Shown here piece by piece: positions 17,433 through 27,534 of a DNA stretch of 64,000 bases. Under the pieces are notes generated by a model that was given only the letters and a program-made list of their open reading frames with translations, was not told the origin of the DNA and made no database searches. The position numbers and the translations under genes were made by a program. This DNA comes from Candidatus Melainabacteria bacterium. Lineage in GTDB: Bacteria; Cyanobacteriota; Vampirovibrionia; Obscuribacterales; Obscuribacteraceae. The stretch is taken from assembly GCA_013288645.1 (NCBI GenBank), contig JABDBL010000001.1:88201-152200 (forward strand). The letters run 5' to 3'. Each line of letters begins with the position of its first letter. Within the stretch, counting starts at the first letter, position 1.

Positions 17433-18688
17433 TGGAAAAAGACGTTCTAGTATACATAGATTTACTGGGCACACCGCACCTGGTGGGACGGTTATGGGCA
17501 CGTACGCGCAAGGAAAGAGAGAGCACTACTTTTGAATATGACAGCAACTGGCTCACTCATCCTGATCGTTTTTCTCTGGAACCAGCCTTAAAGCTCGGAC
17601 CTGGCCCTTTTCATACGCCATCCGATAAACCTCTGTTTGGCGCCATCGGTGATTCGGCGCCGGATCGCTGGGGACGTGCTTTGATGCGACGCGCTGAGCA
17701 CCGGCGTGTGAAACAACAGGGGCAGACACCGCGTACCATGAGGGAAATCGATTACCTGCTTATGGTAGATGATGAAAGCCGGCTCGGTGCTTTGCGTTTT
17801 GCTGAGCGCGAAGGAGGACCCTTTCTTGCCGAGCCTGCACCAAATAGGATACCACCTTTTGTCGAATTGCCGCGTCTCCTTTCAGCGGCCGAACATATTT
17901 TGAGTGATTCTGATACAGATGAAGATTTACGTTTGCTTTTGGCTCCTGGTTCGTCGCTTGGCGGAGCTCGTCCCAAGGCATCGGTGAGGGACCGCGATGG
18001 TCATCTTGCCATCGCTAAATTTCCAAACAAACAAGACGAGATTAATACTGTTTTGTGGGAGGCTGTGGCTTTAACACTTGCGGCAAAGGCTAATATTGCA
18101 GTGCCCACTTGGCGGCTTGAAAGGGTTGCCAAAAAATCCGTGCTCTTGCTGCGCCGTTTTGATCGAATGGATGGAATGCGACTACCATTCTTATCAGCAA
18201 TGAGCATGCTTGATGCCAAAGACAATGAACCTCGCAGCTACCTCGAATTTGTCGATGTGTTGCGTCAGCATGGTGCGGTGCCAAAGGAAGATATGCATGC
18301 ACTATGGCGACGGATTGTGTTCAGCATCCTGATCTCAAATACAGACGATCATCTGCGCAATCACGGTTTTCTGTATACTGGTCCTGCTGGATGGCGATTG
18401 TCCCCAGCTTATGATTTGAATCCCGTACCTGTCGACATAAAACCGCGCATCTTGAGTACAGCGATCAATCTTGATGACAGCAAAGCCTCATTGAAATTAA
18501 TATTAGAGGTGGCTTCGTATTTCGAACTAGATCAAAACGAGGCCAGCCATATAGCAGCGCAAGTAGCAAGAGCTGTTAGTGCGTGGCGTCTGGTGGCGGC
18601 AAAGCGTGAACTTACTAGGGTAGAAATTGACCGCATGGCATCGGCCTTCGAGCATGAAGATCTCAAAGCTGCATTAGCTCTTACTTGA
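17432..18688 (+). CDS. hipA: HipA-like serine/threonine kinase toxin
   Basis: 418 aa, full length. It has the N-terminal HipA subdomain (YIDLLGTPHLVGRLWAR), the Gly-rich loop GSSLGGARPKASV near 170-180, the VLLLRRFDR strand, the catalytic loop SNTDDHLRNHGF near 300-310 and the LSPAYDLNPVP metal-binding motif. All kinase residues appear intact, so it is probably active; HipA of E. coli phosphorylates glutamyl-tRNA synthetase. Coupled to hipB by a 1-nt overlap. High G+C relative to the window. Its stop codon lies inside the first codons of a truncated alcohol dehydrogenase, marking the right junction of the inserted module. Confidence 0.93.
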   Translation: MEKDVLVYIDLLGTPHLVGRLWARTRKERESTTFEYDSNWLTHPDRFSLEPALKLGPGPFHTPSDKPLFGAIGDSAPDRWGRALMRRAEHRRVKQQGQTPRTMREIDYLLMVDDESRLGALRFAEREGGPFLAEPAPNRIPPFVELPRLLSAAEHILSDSDTDEDLRLLLAPGSSLGGARPKASVRDRDGHLAIAKFPNKQDEINTVLWEAVALTLAAKANIAVPTWRLERVAKKSVLLLRRFDRMDGMRLPFLSAMSMLDAKDNEPRSYLEFVDVLRQHGAVPKEDMHALWRRIVFSILISNTDDHLRNHGFLYTGPAGWRLSPAYDLNPVPVDIKPRILSTAINLDDSKASLKLILEVASYFELDQNEASHIAAQVARAVSAWRLVAAKRELTRVEIDRMASAFEHEDLKAALALT

Positions 18689-18954
18689 ACAACTTGGATG
18701 GGCGCGTGATTGTAATGGGCTTGTCAAATACCCACGAGCCTTTGCAGTTAGATATTGTGTCATTATTATTAAAGCGCCAGCGTATCATAGGCTCAACTCA
18801 AAACAGTGTTGAACACTTGTATGAAGCGCTTGATTATGCAGCAAAAGGCAAAGTAAAGGTGATGACAGAAACTTTTGCTCTGGCCGACATTGCACAGGCT
18901 TATGAAAAAGTCGCCAAGGGCTCAATTCGTTTTCGGGCAGTGATAACTAATTAG
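18685..18954 (+). pseudogene. C-terminal fragment of a zinc-type alcohol dehydrogenase
   Basis: 89 codons encode only the last part of a medium-chain dehydrogenase: LDGRVIVMGLSNTHEPLQL, the LLLKRQRIIGSTQ strand, YEALDYAAKGKVK, LADIAQAYEKVAKGS and the end RFRAVI. The zinc-binding and most cofactor-binding parts are missing and no matching N-terminal half exists upstream of hipB. Homology starts right after the hipA stop, so insertion or recombination of hipBA removed the rest. Probably not functional even if translated from the overlapping TTG. Confidence 0.8.
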
Positions 18955-18963
18955 CTTGCTAAG

Positions 18964-21093
18964 CTACTGAACAGCTTTCACAGCCAGCTTACCTTCCTTG
19001 ATTGAGGCATCCCATTTTGTTGTTTCATCTTCTCGCCAGAACTTGAGGTCGGCAACGGCTGCCCCTACTTGCAGTCCATATAGGGTTAGCTCTGGCAGCC
19101 ATTTTGGCAGGATCGGCTCGACTATTAGCTCCTCTTGCGGGGCATTTGCTTTCAGTCCAAGTATTGCTTGTAATAAGTGAAAAGTAGATCCAGCAGCCCA
19201 GCCTTGAGGTACATTTGCTGACAAGTACTGTACGGGAAAGGCATGCTCGGTTTTTGGGGAGCCTGCGTATAATTCTGGAAGACGATAATTTGCAAAACAA
19301 CTGGCTGCTTCTGAAATATCACGAGCTACTCGAGCTGCTTCAGCAGCAAAACCGTATCGTTTAAAGCCCATTGCAATTATGCCGTTATCGTGAGGCCAAA
19401 TTGAGCCATTATGATAAGAGTTGGGATTATAGGCTGGATTTTTGGACGACAATGTTCTAATTCCCCAACCACTCCACAGATCTGGTTCGAAGAAGCGTGA
19501 TACCACCAGCGGTGCACGTTCCTTCTTGATAATTCCACTCCATAGGCAATGTCCAACATTAGATGCGATTGTTTTAACTGGTTGCTTATCCTTATCCAGG
19601 GCATAGGCGTAAAACTTTATGTCCTCGCACCAAAATTTTTCTTCAAACTGCAACTGTAGTTTTTCGGCCTTTGCTATTAATTGATTTGAAGCGTCCTGAT
19701 CGCCTAAAATAGCAAAAACTTCAGCCATACGCAGCCAGGCGTCATAAACATAACCCTGTAATTCGCATAGAGCCTTTGGTTGTCTAACAATTTTGCCATC
19801 GGGATACATTACGCTATCTCCTGAATCTTTCCAGGCCATATTCTCGTAACCTTTGCTTGATCTGGTTTTGTATTCTTGAAAGCCATCCCCGTCGAGATCA
19901 CCATATTTATCGATCCACTCTAGACATCGAAGAGCCACATCTGCGTGTTTTTCTAATATGCGTTTATCACCTAGCCATTTCCAGGTTTCGTGCAAAACAA
20001 TTAAATAGAGTGGCGTAGCATCTGCAGTACCGTAATATGGAGTGTGAGGAATTTTGTGAAAGTGAGCTAATTCGCCAAAGCGAATCTCATGCAATATTTT
20101 ACCGGGCTGAGCATCGCGCTCATCATCGATTGATTGGGCTTGATACTCTGCTAACCTAGTAAGAGCCCCGGAGGCAAACTGATAATTCACCATCAGACTT
20201 TGTAAGCTAATTATCAGGCTATCCCTACCAAAAATAGTAACATACCACGGCACGCCAGCCGCTGGTAGCCATTCATCTGTGTTGGTAGATTTTGCAGGTA
20301 GACGCAGCGCACCCAGGTCATCTACAGATTGTTTGAAAAGGCGGTAAACATCTTCATTTTGAGAGGTCAATAAAGTTGCATTGTCAGACCATGTTTTATG
20401 CAGGGCCGTCAAGTTCGGCGAATTACAATTCTCTGGCTCCTCGGTAAACTGTGAAGGCTCCGGGTTAATCAATTCATATACATTTGAGGCATGCCAAGAT
20501 TCTCCTGGTGACAATTCTAATTCAAAGGTAATCCTGCCATTGGCAAAATGAATTTTCGAGTTACACTCTTTGATTCTATAGAAAAGGTGTCTTTTAAAAT
20601 TTTGGTTTTCATAGAGCATAGCTAAGACATTATTTTCTTTGCTCCACACTGTTTCAATTTGTCCTCGTCTAATAAACTTATGCGCTCGCACTTCAAAAAT
20701 ATCAGCGAAATCGCAACGCAGAGCAATCTCAAAATTCAACTTGACTCGCTTTTGACTAAAGTTAGTTAATTCGAACTGCTCCGATACATCGTTGCAAATA
20801 TCTCGCACCATAGTAAGTGCTAGGTCGTTCTTATAAATCTTACCGTCTAAAGTCTCAAATTCTTCATTGGTGTAGTGGATGCGTGCCATATGATGATTCA
20901 ATACACTGGATGACAATTTTATCCAGGGCTCACCATTTGCATAAATGCCATAATAACTTAGAAATCGTGTATCGTTGGCAAAAAGCCCTTGCTCGCTTTC
21001 TGCCGCGATTTGTCCAGCGAAATCAGTAACCATAAAAGTATTTCCCTGATTAATTATAAGTACGGGGGGACCTACAGTAATAGCAAGAGTCAT
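18964..21093 (-). CDS. Glycogen-debranching-type glycoside hydrolase (amylo-alpha-1,6-glucosidase family)
   Basis: 709 aa with two domains: an N-terminal beta-sandwich of the bacterial GDE type (residues 1-230; FMVTDFAGQI, GLFANDTRFLSYYG, RDICNDVSEQFELTNFS) and a C-terminal (alpha/alpha)6 barrel. The barrel contains GVPWYVTIFGRDSLIISLQ near 290, GKILHEIRFGE, TPYYGTADATPLYL, YKTRSSKGYENMAWKDSGD and NPNSYHNGSIWPHDNGI. Acidic residues of the GRDS, GTAD and WPHDN blocks are the likely catalytic and sugar-binding ones. It probably trims alpha-1,6 or related glucosidic linkages in the cytoplasm. Monocistronic, convergent with the dehydrogenase remnant. Confidence 0.88.
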   Translation of the reverse strand: MTLAITVGPPVLIINQGNTFMVTDFAGQIAAESEQGLFANDTRFLSYYGIYANGEPWIKLSSSVLNHHMARIHYTNEEFETLDGKIYKNDLALTMVRDICNDVSEQFELTNFSQKRVKLNFEIALRCDFADIFEVRAHKFIRRGQIETVWSKENNVLAMLYENQNFKRHLFYRIKECNSKIHFANGRITFELELSPGESWHASNVYELINPEPSQFTEEPENCNSPNLTALHKTWSDNATLLTSQNEDVYRLFKQSVDDLGALRLPAKSTNTDEWLPAAGVPWYVTIFGRDSLIISLQSLMVNYQFASGALTRLAEYQAQSIDDERDAQPGKILHEIRFGELAHFHKIPHTPYYGTADATPLYLIVLHETWKWLGDKRILEKHADVALRCLEWIDKYGDLDGDGFQEYKTRSSKGYENMAWKDSGDSVMYPDGKIVRQPKALCELQGYVYDAWLRMAEVFAILGDQDASNQLIAKAEKLQLQFEEKFWCEDIKFYAYALDKDKQPVKTIASNVGHCLWSGIIKKERAPLVVSRFFEPDLWSGWGIRTLSSKNPAYNPNSYHNGSIWPHDNGIIAMGFKRYGFAAEAARVARDISEAASCFANYRLPELYAGSPKTEHAFPVQYLSANVPQGWAAGSTFHLLQAILGLKANAPQEELIVEPILPKWLPELTLYGLQVGAAVADLKFWREDETTKWDASIKEGKLAVKAVQ

Positions 21094-21431
21094 CGCATGT
21101 CCTTACTTGAAAGTTGAAGATATTTGGGCAGAAAATATATGGTTTTCAGCCATAGCAATTTTTTGACTTAATCCTTGTGTTGTGCGCAGCATATTTTATT
21201 CAATCGCCAGCTACTAATCTATACTTGACATGATTAGCCTAAATGTTTTTTGGTCCCATAATAGCGATGCAAGCGTTTATCCTGATAGTGAGAATTCAAA
21301 GCGGCGGTAGTTAGGAATCGCCTTCTTGATTTTTACAATCGTATTTTAAGATTTATTTTGAACAAAACCATAGATAATCTGGAGAGCTAAGGCGAAGCCA
21401 GATCTATTTGCCGACTCATCAATACATTCTT
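21094..21431. other. Intergenic region, 338 bp
   Basis: No ORF with coding character and no obvious RNA gene. It separates the debranching-enzyme gene from the aldo/keto reductase, both on the minus strand, and should hold the promoter of the former; I could not identify convincing -35/-10 pairs. Confidence 0.5.
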
Positions 21432-22421
<990 letters not shown>

Positions 22422-22488
22422 ATCCTTCCCCCTCACTATCAGAATTGTGCTAATAAAAATTCTATTGTCGACTTAATAGTGATACTCT

Positions 22489-22893
22489 CTAGGCTTTTGT
22501 ATCCAGGCTCTCGCCTTTGCAGATGCGAAGGTAATTGGCACTCACGTTCGGACCGGTGGCTGGACTATCGCAGTGTAATTGTTGGAAAAGATCAAGTGGA
22601 ATAATTCGTGTTTTCCCTTCTTTGTGCAATTTGCTGGGATAAAGAAGTATTGGTACTGGAGATAATTGTGGATTCACTGCCGAGGTGTATTCGTGATAAA
22701 GAGCGTTGGCGGTTAGACTGGTTTTTTCTGGCGTGGTTGTTTTTGTCGTGATAGTCTAGTCCTTCTTGTATGCAGGCTTGTATTCAGGGTACATGGGCGC
22801 TTCATACTTGCCATGAGTTTTTACCTCCATTACGAGCCAGTTATAATAATAGGCTATGGAACGTACTTGTTCATGAGATCCCTTTGTGGTAAT
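22489..22893 (-). pseudogene. Two adjoining decayed gene ends (unknown, cupin-like?)
   Basis: On the minus strand one frame encodes HEQVRSIAYYYNWLVMEVKT and then YEAPMYPEYKPAYKKD up to a TAG at 22756-22758. Five bases later the same frame continues TTKTTTPEKTSLTANALYHE and TRIIPLDLFQQL, then ATGPNVSANYLRICKGESL, up to TAG 22489. It reads as the end of one gene and the beginning of a second whose ATG has become ATC and whose remainder is gone. The second resembles the N-terminus of cupin-type enzymes, but I am not sure. No intact start is present. Confidence 0.35.
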
Positions 22894-23032
22894 TTATCCG
22901 TCATTGCTGGACCTCATAGTGGCGATTAGATTATACATTTAAGTAGTCCATGATAAGGCAAGCGCTGCCCCTTGACTTTGCGGCTTTCAATGCAGAGTAC
23001 GCTATCTTCAAATTAGTTAGATGATTCGATAA

Positions 23033-23448
23033 TCATTTGCAGCTGACTATGAAGATTCAAAACACACTACTAAAGAAGAAATTATTAGGCGTATAGAACC
23101 TTTGAACAATTCATTTGTATTAGGTGCTTTTGTGCCTGAATTGATTGGCATGCTTGGCTTCTATCAAGGACAAGGCGCCAAAGTTAAGCACAAGGGTAAT
23201 ATGTGGGGAATGTTTGTCGAGCCATCATTTCGGGGTAGAGGAATGGGCCGGGCAATCATGACTGAAGCACTCACCTTATTAATAGGAATAGGGAATTAGA
23301 AGTAGTGTCGCTAAATGTAGTGAGCACAAAGAATTCCGCACGTTCTCTATATTTGTCTGTGGGCTTTGAAATTTACGGCTTAGAGCCTCGAGTCTTGAAA
23401 ATCGATGGTCAATACTTTGATAAAGAATTGATGGAATTAAGACTGTAG
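23033..23448 (+). pseudogene. Frameshifted GNAT acetyltransferase
   Basis: The first frame (to 23299) encodes FAADYEDSKHTTKEEIIRRI and LIGMLGFYQG, then the acetyl-CoA loop EPSFRGRGMGRAIMTEAL, and stops at LLIGIGN. The remaining part of the domain continues in another frame from about 23279: ELEVVSLNVVSTKNSARSLY, SVGFEIYGLEPRVLKIDG and ELMELRL to a TAG ending at 23448. The N-terminal strand is also lost. A single indel near 23285-23299 separates the halves; the enzyme would be inactive. Confidence 0.75.
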
Positions 23449-23752
23449 AGCAGCTCCTACTAGGCATTTAGAAGAATTAGCAAAGCCTAGGTATTTAAGA
23501 GAATTGATCAAGTTAAGACAGGCGAGTGGCTTTCCATAAGCATTTACGGGTTTTTATAGCCGAAGACGCTGATACACAGGCGCTCCTATACATTTATATA
23601 GGGACACTTATAGGCAGAAATCGGTTAATCGGTGAATAATCGTAATAGGGGTAACGTAATTTTCGTTAGCTCAAAAAATGAACGGTCCATGCAGGAAAGT
23701 AACGAATTTTGGGTATATATGGTTCACGTAGGTTTTGACGGAGGTGTCGAGA
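23449..23752. other. Intergenic region, about 300 bp
   Basis: No coding character or RNA gene recognised. It contains the upstream region of the LRV-repeat gene, ending in GGAGG at about 23740. Confidence 0.4.
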
Positions 23753-24268
23753 GTGATTGCTGAAGAGAGGTTAACCGACTCGGCGCTTAAGCAAATAGAA
23801 AGGGAAAGTTATGCCTTTTTTGCTAAACTTTACCCCCGTCGATTTTGTGAAAAGACACGGAGCAAAGAAACAGAGTACATTCGTTGGCTGCTGGCCACAA
23901 ATCCAAACACCCCGGCACCGATTTTAGATCGGTTGGCTAGTGAGGATATTGTTTCTTTGTTGGAGCGCATTGCTGAACATCCACGTACCCGCCAAGCTAC
24001 ATTGGCTAGGCTGGCCACACACGAAAATCCACGTGTAAGAGCTGCCGTAGCAGAAAATCCTAACATAGACAAGAAAACAATGTGGCGCTTAGCAGGAGAC
24101 ATTCATCCTGATGTGCGGCTCAGATTAGCAGAAGGCTATTCTATCCCCGTTGCTATTTTGCAAGCATTAGCTCAAGACGATAATCCTTATGTGCAAAACC
24201 GAGCTAGAAAAACATTGAATCGTCTGGATCAGCCAATGGTTGTATCTTTGTCGGTAGGCTGCTGTTAA
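23753..24268 (+). CDS. LRV/HEAT-like repeat protein
   Basis: About 171 aa of tandem helical repeats from residue 45 on. Units follow the pattern (R/L)xxLAxNPxTPxxxLxxLAxD: LLATNPNTPAPILDRLA, RIAEHPRTRQATLARLA, AAVAENPNIDKKTMWRLAG and RLAEGYSIPVAILQALAQD. This is the leucine-rich variant (LRV) repeat, a solenoid for protein binding. GTG 23753 is chosen because GGAGG lies about eight bases upstream; TTG 23735 is also in frame. No signal peptide, so cytoplasmic. Partner unknown. Confidence 0.7.
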   Translation: MIAEERLTDSALKQIERESYAFFAKLYPRRFCEKTRSKETEYIRWLLATNPNTPAPILDRLASEDIVSLLERIAEHPRTRQATLARLATHENPRVRAAVAENPNIDKKTMWRLAGDIHPDVRLRLAEGYSIPVAILQALAQDDNPYVQNRARKTLNRLDQPMVVSLSVGCC

Positions 24269-24270
24269 AT

Positions 24271-25080
24271 CTAGCGGCAGCGAGATCTTAATAAGCGGTT
24301 TATTTCGGCTTGAACGTCGCCTTCTGCCCGTAAGGCTATTTTCTTGGCTTTCTCTTGTATGTCTTCTCTATCTTTAGCAAGGTTGTAGCTTAAGGCCGGC
24401 ATGATCTTCATTTTCCACGGTACTGGCAGAGCGGCTAGATTAAACGGAAAAGATAACCAAGGAAAAAATTGTGTGATAGGAAAAACCTTGCTGTTAAAAA
24501 ACTGAGAGAAAAAATTGCTATTGTCTAAAACCAGATGAGCTTCATCTACACCCAATGTAGCTAAAGGATAAATAGGGACGTGAAGCTCAACAGCCGGCAA
24601 AAACTTAGTCCAATCAAAACGCTTAGTTCTGTTTTGCGTAGATTTTGTTTTACCAACTACCTTATTGTCCTCAGGGAAAATAACTATTATTTCGCCTTTT
24701 TCTAGGAGTTGTTTAGCATTATCATAAGACCAAGGAACGAAGTTAAGGTTATGTAAGTAAGAATTTAATTTTTTATTCTCAGTATGATTACTATCTATAA
24801 GAGTGTAGACAGTTCTATGTTTGTTCTTTTTTTCAATGAGAGCATAGATAAGCATCAAAGCTGGCCAAGGAATGTAACCGCTGGTGTTGCCTACTATAAG
24901 CGCGGGACCATTGTCGGGCAAACAGTCAAGACCGGTTGTTTCGACGTGCCACAATATTTGGTATAAGAATTTAAGAATAGATTCTAAGTAAGTCGATTCT
25001 CGATCAACGGTTGTCTCATTGTTAACAGTTTCTTGGTTAACAATGTCTTGATTAGCAAGCTCTTGCATCTCTTCTTGCAT
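24271..25080 (-). CDS. PlsC-like acyltransferase paralogue with altered active site
   Basis: 269 aa, homologous to the upstream neighbour over its length (GPALIVGNTSGYIPWPALML, IIVFPEDNKVVGKTKS, VPIYPLATLG, FFPWLSFPFNL). In the acyltransferase motif I the catalytic His of NHSGxLPxD is replaced by Thr (NTSG) and the Asp is lost, and motif III reads FPEDN instead of PEG. The enzyme is probably inactive or has changed function, perhaps as a partner of its neighbour. The neighbour's stop TAG and this ATG are directly adjacent, so they are translated as a unit. Confidence 0.75.
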   Translation of the reverse strand: MQEEMQELANQDIVNQETVNNETTVDRESTYLESILKFLYQILWHVETTGLDCLPDNGPALIVGNTSGYIPWPALMLIYALIEKKNKHRTVYTLIDSNHTENKKLNSYLHNLNFVPWSYDNAKQLLEKGEIIVIFPEDNKVVGKTKSTQNRTKRFDWTKFLPAVELHVPIYPLATLGVDEAHLVLDNSNFFSQFFNSKVFPITQFFPWLSFPFNLAALPVPWKMKIMPALSYNLAKDREDIQEKAKKIALRAEGDVQAEINRLLRSRCR

Positions 25081-25959
25081 CTAGTGATCATCCCAACCAG
25101 TAAAAAGTGTTTTACGTCTATCGAATAGATCATTTAAATCTCTTTGAATTTCATATTGGATGTCTCTGGCTATTTCTCTTACCAGTTTTCTATCATGAGC
25201 TTTTTCGGGAGGATAGTCTAACTTGATGGGCTTATGGATATTAATAAACCATTTTACTGGCAAAGGTGTCATCCATAGTGGAAAAGGTAGCCAAGGAAAG
25301 GCTGGCGTAATAGGAAAAAATGGTAAGTGCAGAAACTGAGCCATTTTTGGCAGACTCATGATATTAGGAAATATTTCGTCACCACCTACGGTGGCAACAG
25401 GAATTATAGGTATCTGTCCAGAAATAGCTAATTTGACAAAACCAGGATGAAAATCGACTACTCGATAACGATCTTTAAATGTTTTGCCTACTCCACGTAT
25501 GCCTTCGGGATAAAGTCCAATTAATTCGTCATTCTTTAATAGCTTGTCTGCTATTTCTAATGAGGCTCTTACTTGTCCGGTCCTGCGCATCCAACCGCCA
25601 AGCAAAGGAAGATGAAAGAACCAATCGGTGATCAAATAACGAATGCGGCGAGGAGAGGGATGAGAATTGCACATAGCCATTGACATCATCGCGCCGTCAA
25701 TAGGAAGCAGTCCTGAATGGTTGCCCACGATAAGCGCGCTGCCCTTGCCGGGAATATTTTCGATGCCCTGCACAGTGACTTTGAAGTAGTCTTCAAAACA
25801 AAAGCGAAAGAAAGGTTCCCACTGTGCCCAAGTATTTAAATCAAAGCCAAACCCATCTATTTTATCAGCATAACGCTCAAAAAAAACAGGATTGCGTCGA
25901 TGCAAGGCTTGCACTGGACTTTCATTTACTAACGTTTTAAGATGCGTCCAATTAACCAC
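25081..25959 (-). CDS. PlsC-family (lysophospholipid-type) acyltransferase
   Basis: 292 aa. Motif I is intact as VGNHSGLLPIDGAM near residues 75-90, motif III as GLYPEGIRGVGK near 155-165, and motif IV as IPIIPVATVGG. A Trp/Pro-rich FPWLPFPLWMTPLP segment may sit on the membrane surface. It should transfer acyl chains to a glycerophospholipid or related acceptor on the inner membrane. GTG start overlaps the end of the small membrane ORF upstream by 31 nt. Together with the altered paralogue it forms a tandem duplication. Confidence 0.85.
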   Translation of the reverse strand: MVNWTHLKTLVNESPVQALHRRNPVFFERYADKIDGFGFDLNTWAQWEPFFRFCFEDYFKVTVQGIENIPGKGSALIVGNHSGLLPIDGAMMSMAMCNSHPSPRRIRYLITDWFFHLPLLGGWMRRTGQVRASLEIADKLLKNDELIGLYPEGIRGVGKTFKDRYRVVDFHPGFVKLAISGQIPIIPVATVGGDEIFPNIMSLPKMAQFLHLPFFPITPAFPWLPFPLWMTPLPVKWFINIHKPIKLDYPPEKAHDRKLVREIARDIQYEIQRDLNDLFDRRKTLFTGWDDH

Positions 25960-26120
25960 AGAAAACCAAATACTCCTGGTCCGTAACAGATAAACCCAAT
26001 AAATTTTTTAAATATGGCTTTTAAAGGTTCGCCATAAGTAGTAATGATCTTATTGTCATTGCCGTTCACTTCTTTCGCAGTTTCGATATTTTTATTTTCA
26101 GTTAAATTATATTGTTCCAT
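25929..26120 (-). CDS. Small membrane-associated protein (63 aa)
   Basis: A polar N-terminus is followed by a basic hydrophobic C-terminal helix (FIGFICYGPGVFGFLWLIG) ending RILKR. It lies first in the same transcription unit as the two acyltransferases and overlaps the first by 31 nt. The amphipathic/basic design and position suggest a small membrane partner, but no family is recognised and it may be a chance ORF. Confidence 0.45.
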   Translation of the reverse strand: MEQYNLTENKNIETAKEVNGNDNKIITTYGEPLKAIFKKFIGFICYGPGVFGFLWLIGRILKR

Positions 26121-26277
26121 GGTTTTTCATTATCTAATAAGTATTATTATATATGCCAGTAGTATAAACATTTTTCAGTAAAAGAGCGCTTAATCATGCT
26201 TCAAAGGTAAAAATGTAAAATTAGAAACCTTAAACAAAGAAAGCAATTCGTCTTAAAAAAGGATAAAATAAATGGTT

Positions 26278-26484
26278 GAGCGAACGGCGCTGGTGAAGCG
26301 GCGGCAGCGAAACGAATTAGGATACGCGCGTTGAGCCGAGCAGCGCGAAGGCGAGGCAGCGCTTAAATATAAGGAGAGTTACGACTAAGTGGAGTGAAGG
26401 ACGACGGTGAGGCGTCCGCAACGGAACGAATCAAGGATACGCGCGTTGAGCCGAGCAGCGCGAAGGCGAGGCAGCGCTTAAATA
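26278..26484. repeat. Two G+C-rich intergenic direct repeats (about 92 bp each)
   Basis: Unit 1 is 26278-26369 and unit 2 is 26392-26484. Their last 50 nt (26320-26369 and 26435-26484) are identical and the first halves diverge. They are strikingly G+C rich in an A+T-rich intergenic space between the acyltransferase operon and ybaB. Each holds short complementary stretches (CGCGC ... GCGCG) able to fold as a hairpin. No ORF runs through them. They could be REP-like elements or encode a structured RNA. Confidence 0.75.
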
Positions 26485-26561
26485 AAGTCTGCTAAAGCCT
26501 ATAATATGAAAAACGGGCAATTAAGCCGATGGGAATTCAATCGGCCGGTTAAGGAGAAGTG

Positions 26562-26888
26562 ATGCAGCCAGATCTTAATGACATGATGCGCAATGTGCAG
26601 AAAATGCAAGAAGCTATGGAAAAATTACAAGGTGAATTAGCAGCAACAGTTGTTGAGGGCACAGCTGGCGGTGGTGCTGTGAAAATTTCCTGCACAGGTG
26701 AATTGGAGTTTCAAAGCGTTAAAATACAAGCAGATGCTGTAGACATAAATGACACCGGTACGCTAGAAGATCTAGTATTGACCGCCATAAAAGATGCTTG
26801 TATTAAGGCTAAAAATCTTGGTCGTGATAAGATGGGGCGTTCGATGAGCGACAGCGGTATTCAGCTGCCCCCTGGCTTTGGGTTCTGA
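26562..26888 (+). CDS. ybaB: YbaB/EbfC nucleoid-associated protein
   Basis: 108 aa, normal length. The N-terminal helix MRNVQKMQEAMEKLQGEL is followed by the beta-rich part VVEGTAGGGAVKISCTGELE, the DLVLTAIKDACIKA helix and the Met/Gly-rich end PPGFGF. Dimers bind DNA, and in many bacteria the gene lies directly before recR, as here (44 bp). ATG 26562 is preceded by AAGGAG at correct spacing; the GTG three bases earlier is too close. Confidence 0.93.
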   Translation: MQPDLNDMMRNVQKMQEAMEKLQGELAATVVEGTAGGGAVKISCTGELEFQSVKIQADAVDINDTGTLEDLVLTAIKDACIKAKNLGRDKMGRSMSDSGIQLPPGFGF

Positions 26889-26932
26889 AGCCTGCCATAA
26901 TCTATTTACGGAAATGTCGATAATTAAAAGTG

Positions 26933-27529
26933 ATGTATTACACGCCCCCGTTAGCAAAACTAATCGAGGAATTTCAAAGATTTCCTGGCGTTGGTCCCAA
27001 ATCTGCTCAGCGAATGGCCTTTTATGTTCTAGGCATGAGTAGTGATTCAGTGAGAGGATTTGCCGATGCTCTTGTTGAAGCAAAAGATAAAATTCGCAAC
27101 TGCAGTAACTGTTTCCATCTATCTGCTTTTGATCCTTGCGAAATTTGTATCAATGAAAAAAGAGAGCGACAAACGATCTGCGTTGTAGCAGAATCAAAAG
27201 ATGTAATTGCTCTTGAACGGACAGCAGAATTTAAAGGTTTGTATCATGTGCTAGGCGGGCTAATTTCTCCCATGGAAGGAAAAGGTCCAGATCAACTTAC
27301 TGTGCGTAAATTATTGAATCGCGTACAAGGTGCAGAAGTAAATGAAATAATTTTGGCCATTAATCCTACGATTGAAGGGGATACTACAGTTTTGTATTTG
27401 AGTAAATTGCTCAAGCCGCTTGGAGCGCACGTTACTCGCATTGCTTTTGGCCTGCCTGTTGGCTCAGATCTTGAGTATGCCGATGACTCCACTTTAAGCA
27501 AAGCTTTAGAAGGCAGGCGAGAGGTTTAG
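26933..27529 (+). CDS. recR: Recombination mediator RecR
   Basis: 198 aa. RecR with RecO/RecF loads RecA on gapped DNA. The N-terminal helix-hairpin-helix ([18 protein letters not shown]) is followed by the four-Cys zinc site ([16 protein letters not shown]), the Toprim domain ([29 protein letters not shown]) and the C-terminal Walker-B-like region ending [11 protein letters not shown] 26933 matches the family N-terminus [14 protein letters not shown]. Downstream of ybaB and six bases before the LolA-like gene. Confidence 0.96.
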   Translation: MYYTPPLAKLIEEFQRFPGVGPKSAQRMAFYVLGMSSDSVRGFADALVEAKDKIRNCSNCFHLSAFDPCEICINEKRERQTICVVAESKDVIALERTAEFKGLYHVLGGLISPMEGKGPDQLTVRKLLNRVQGAEVNEIILAINPTIEGDTTVLYLSKLLKPLGAHVTRIAFGLPVGSDLEYADDSTLSKALEGRREV

Positions 27530-27534
27530 GGCTA

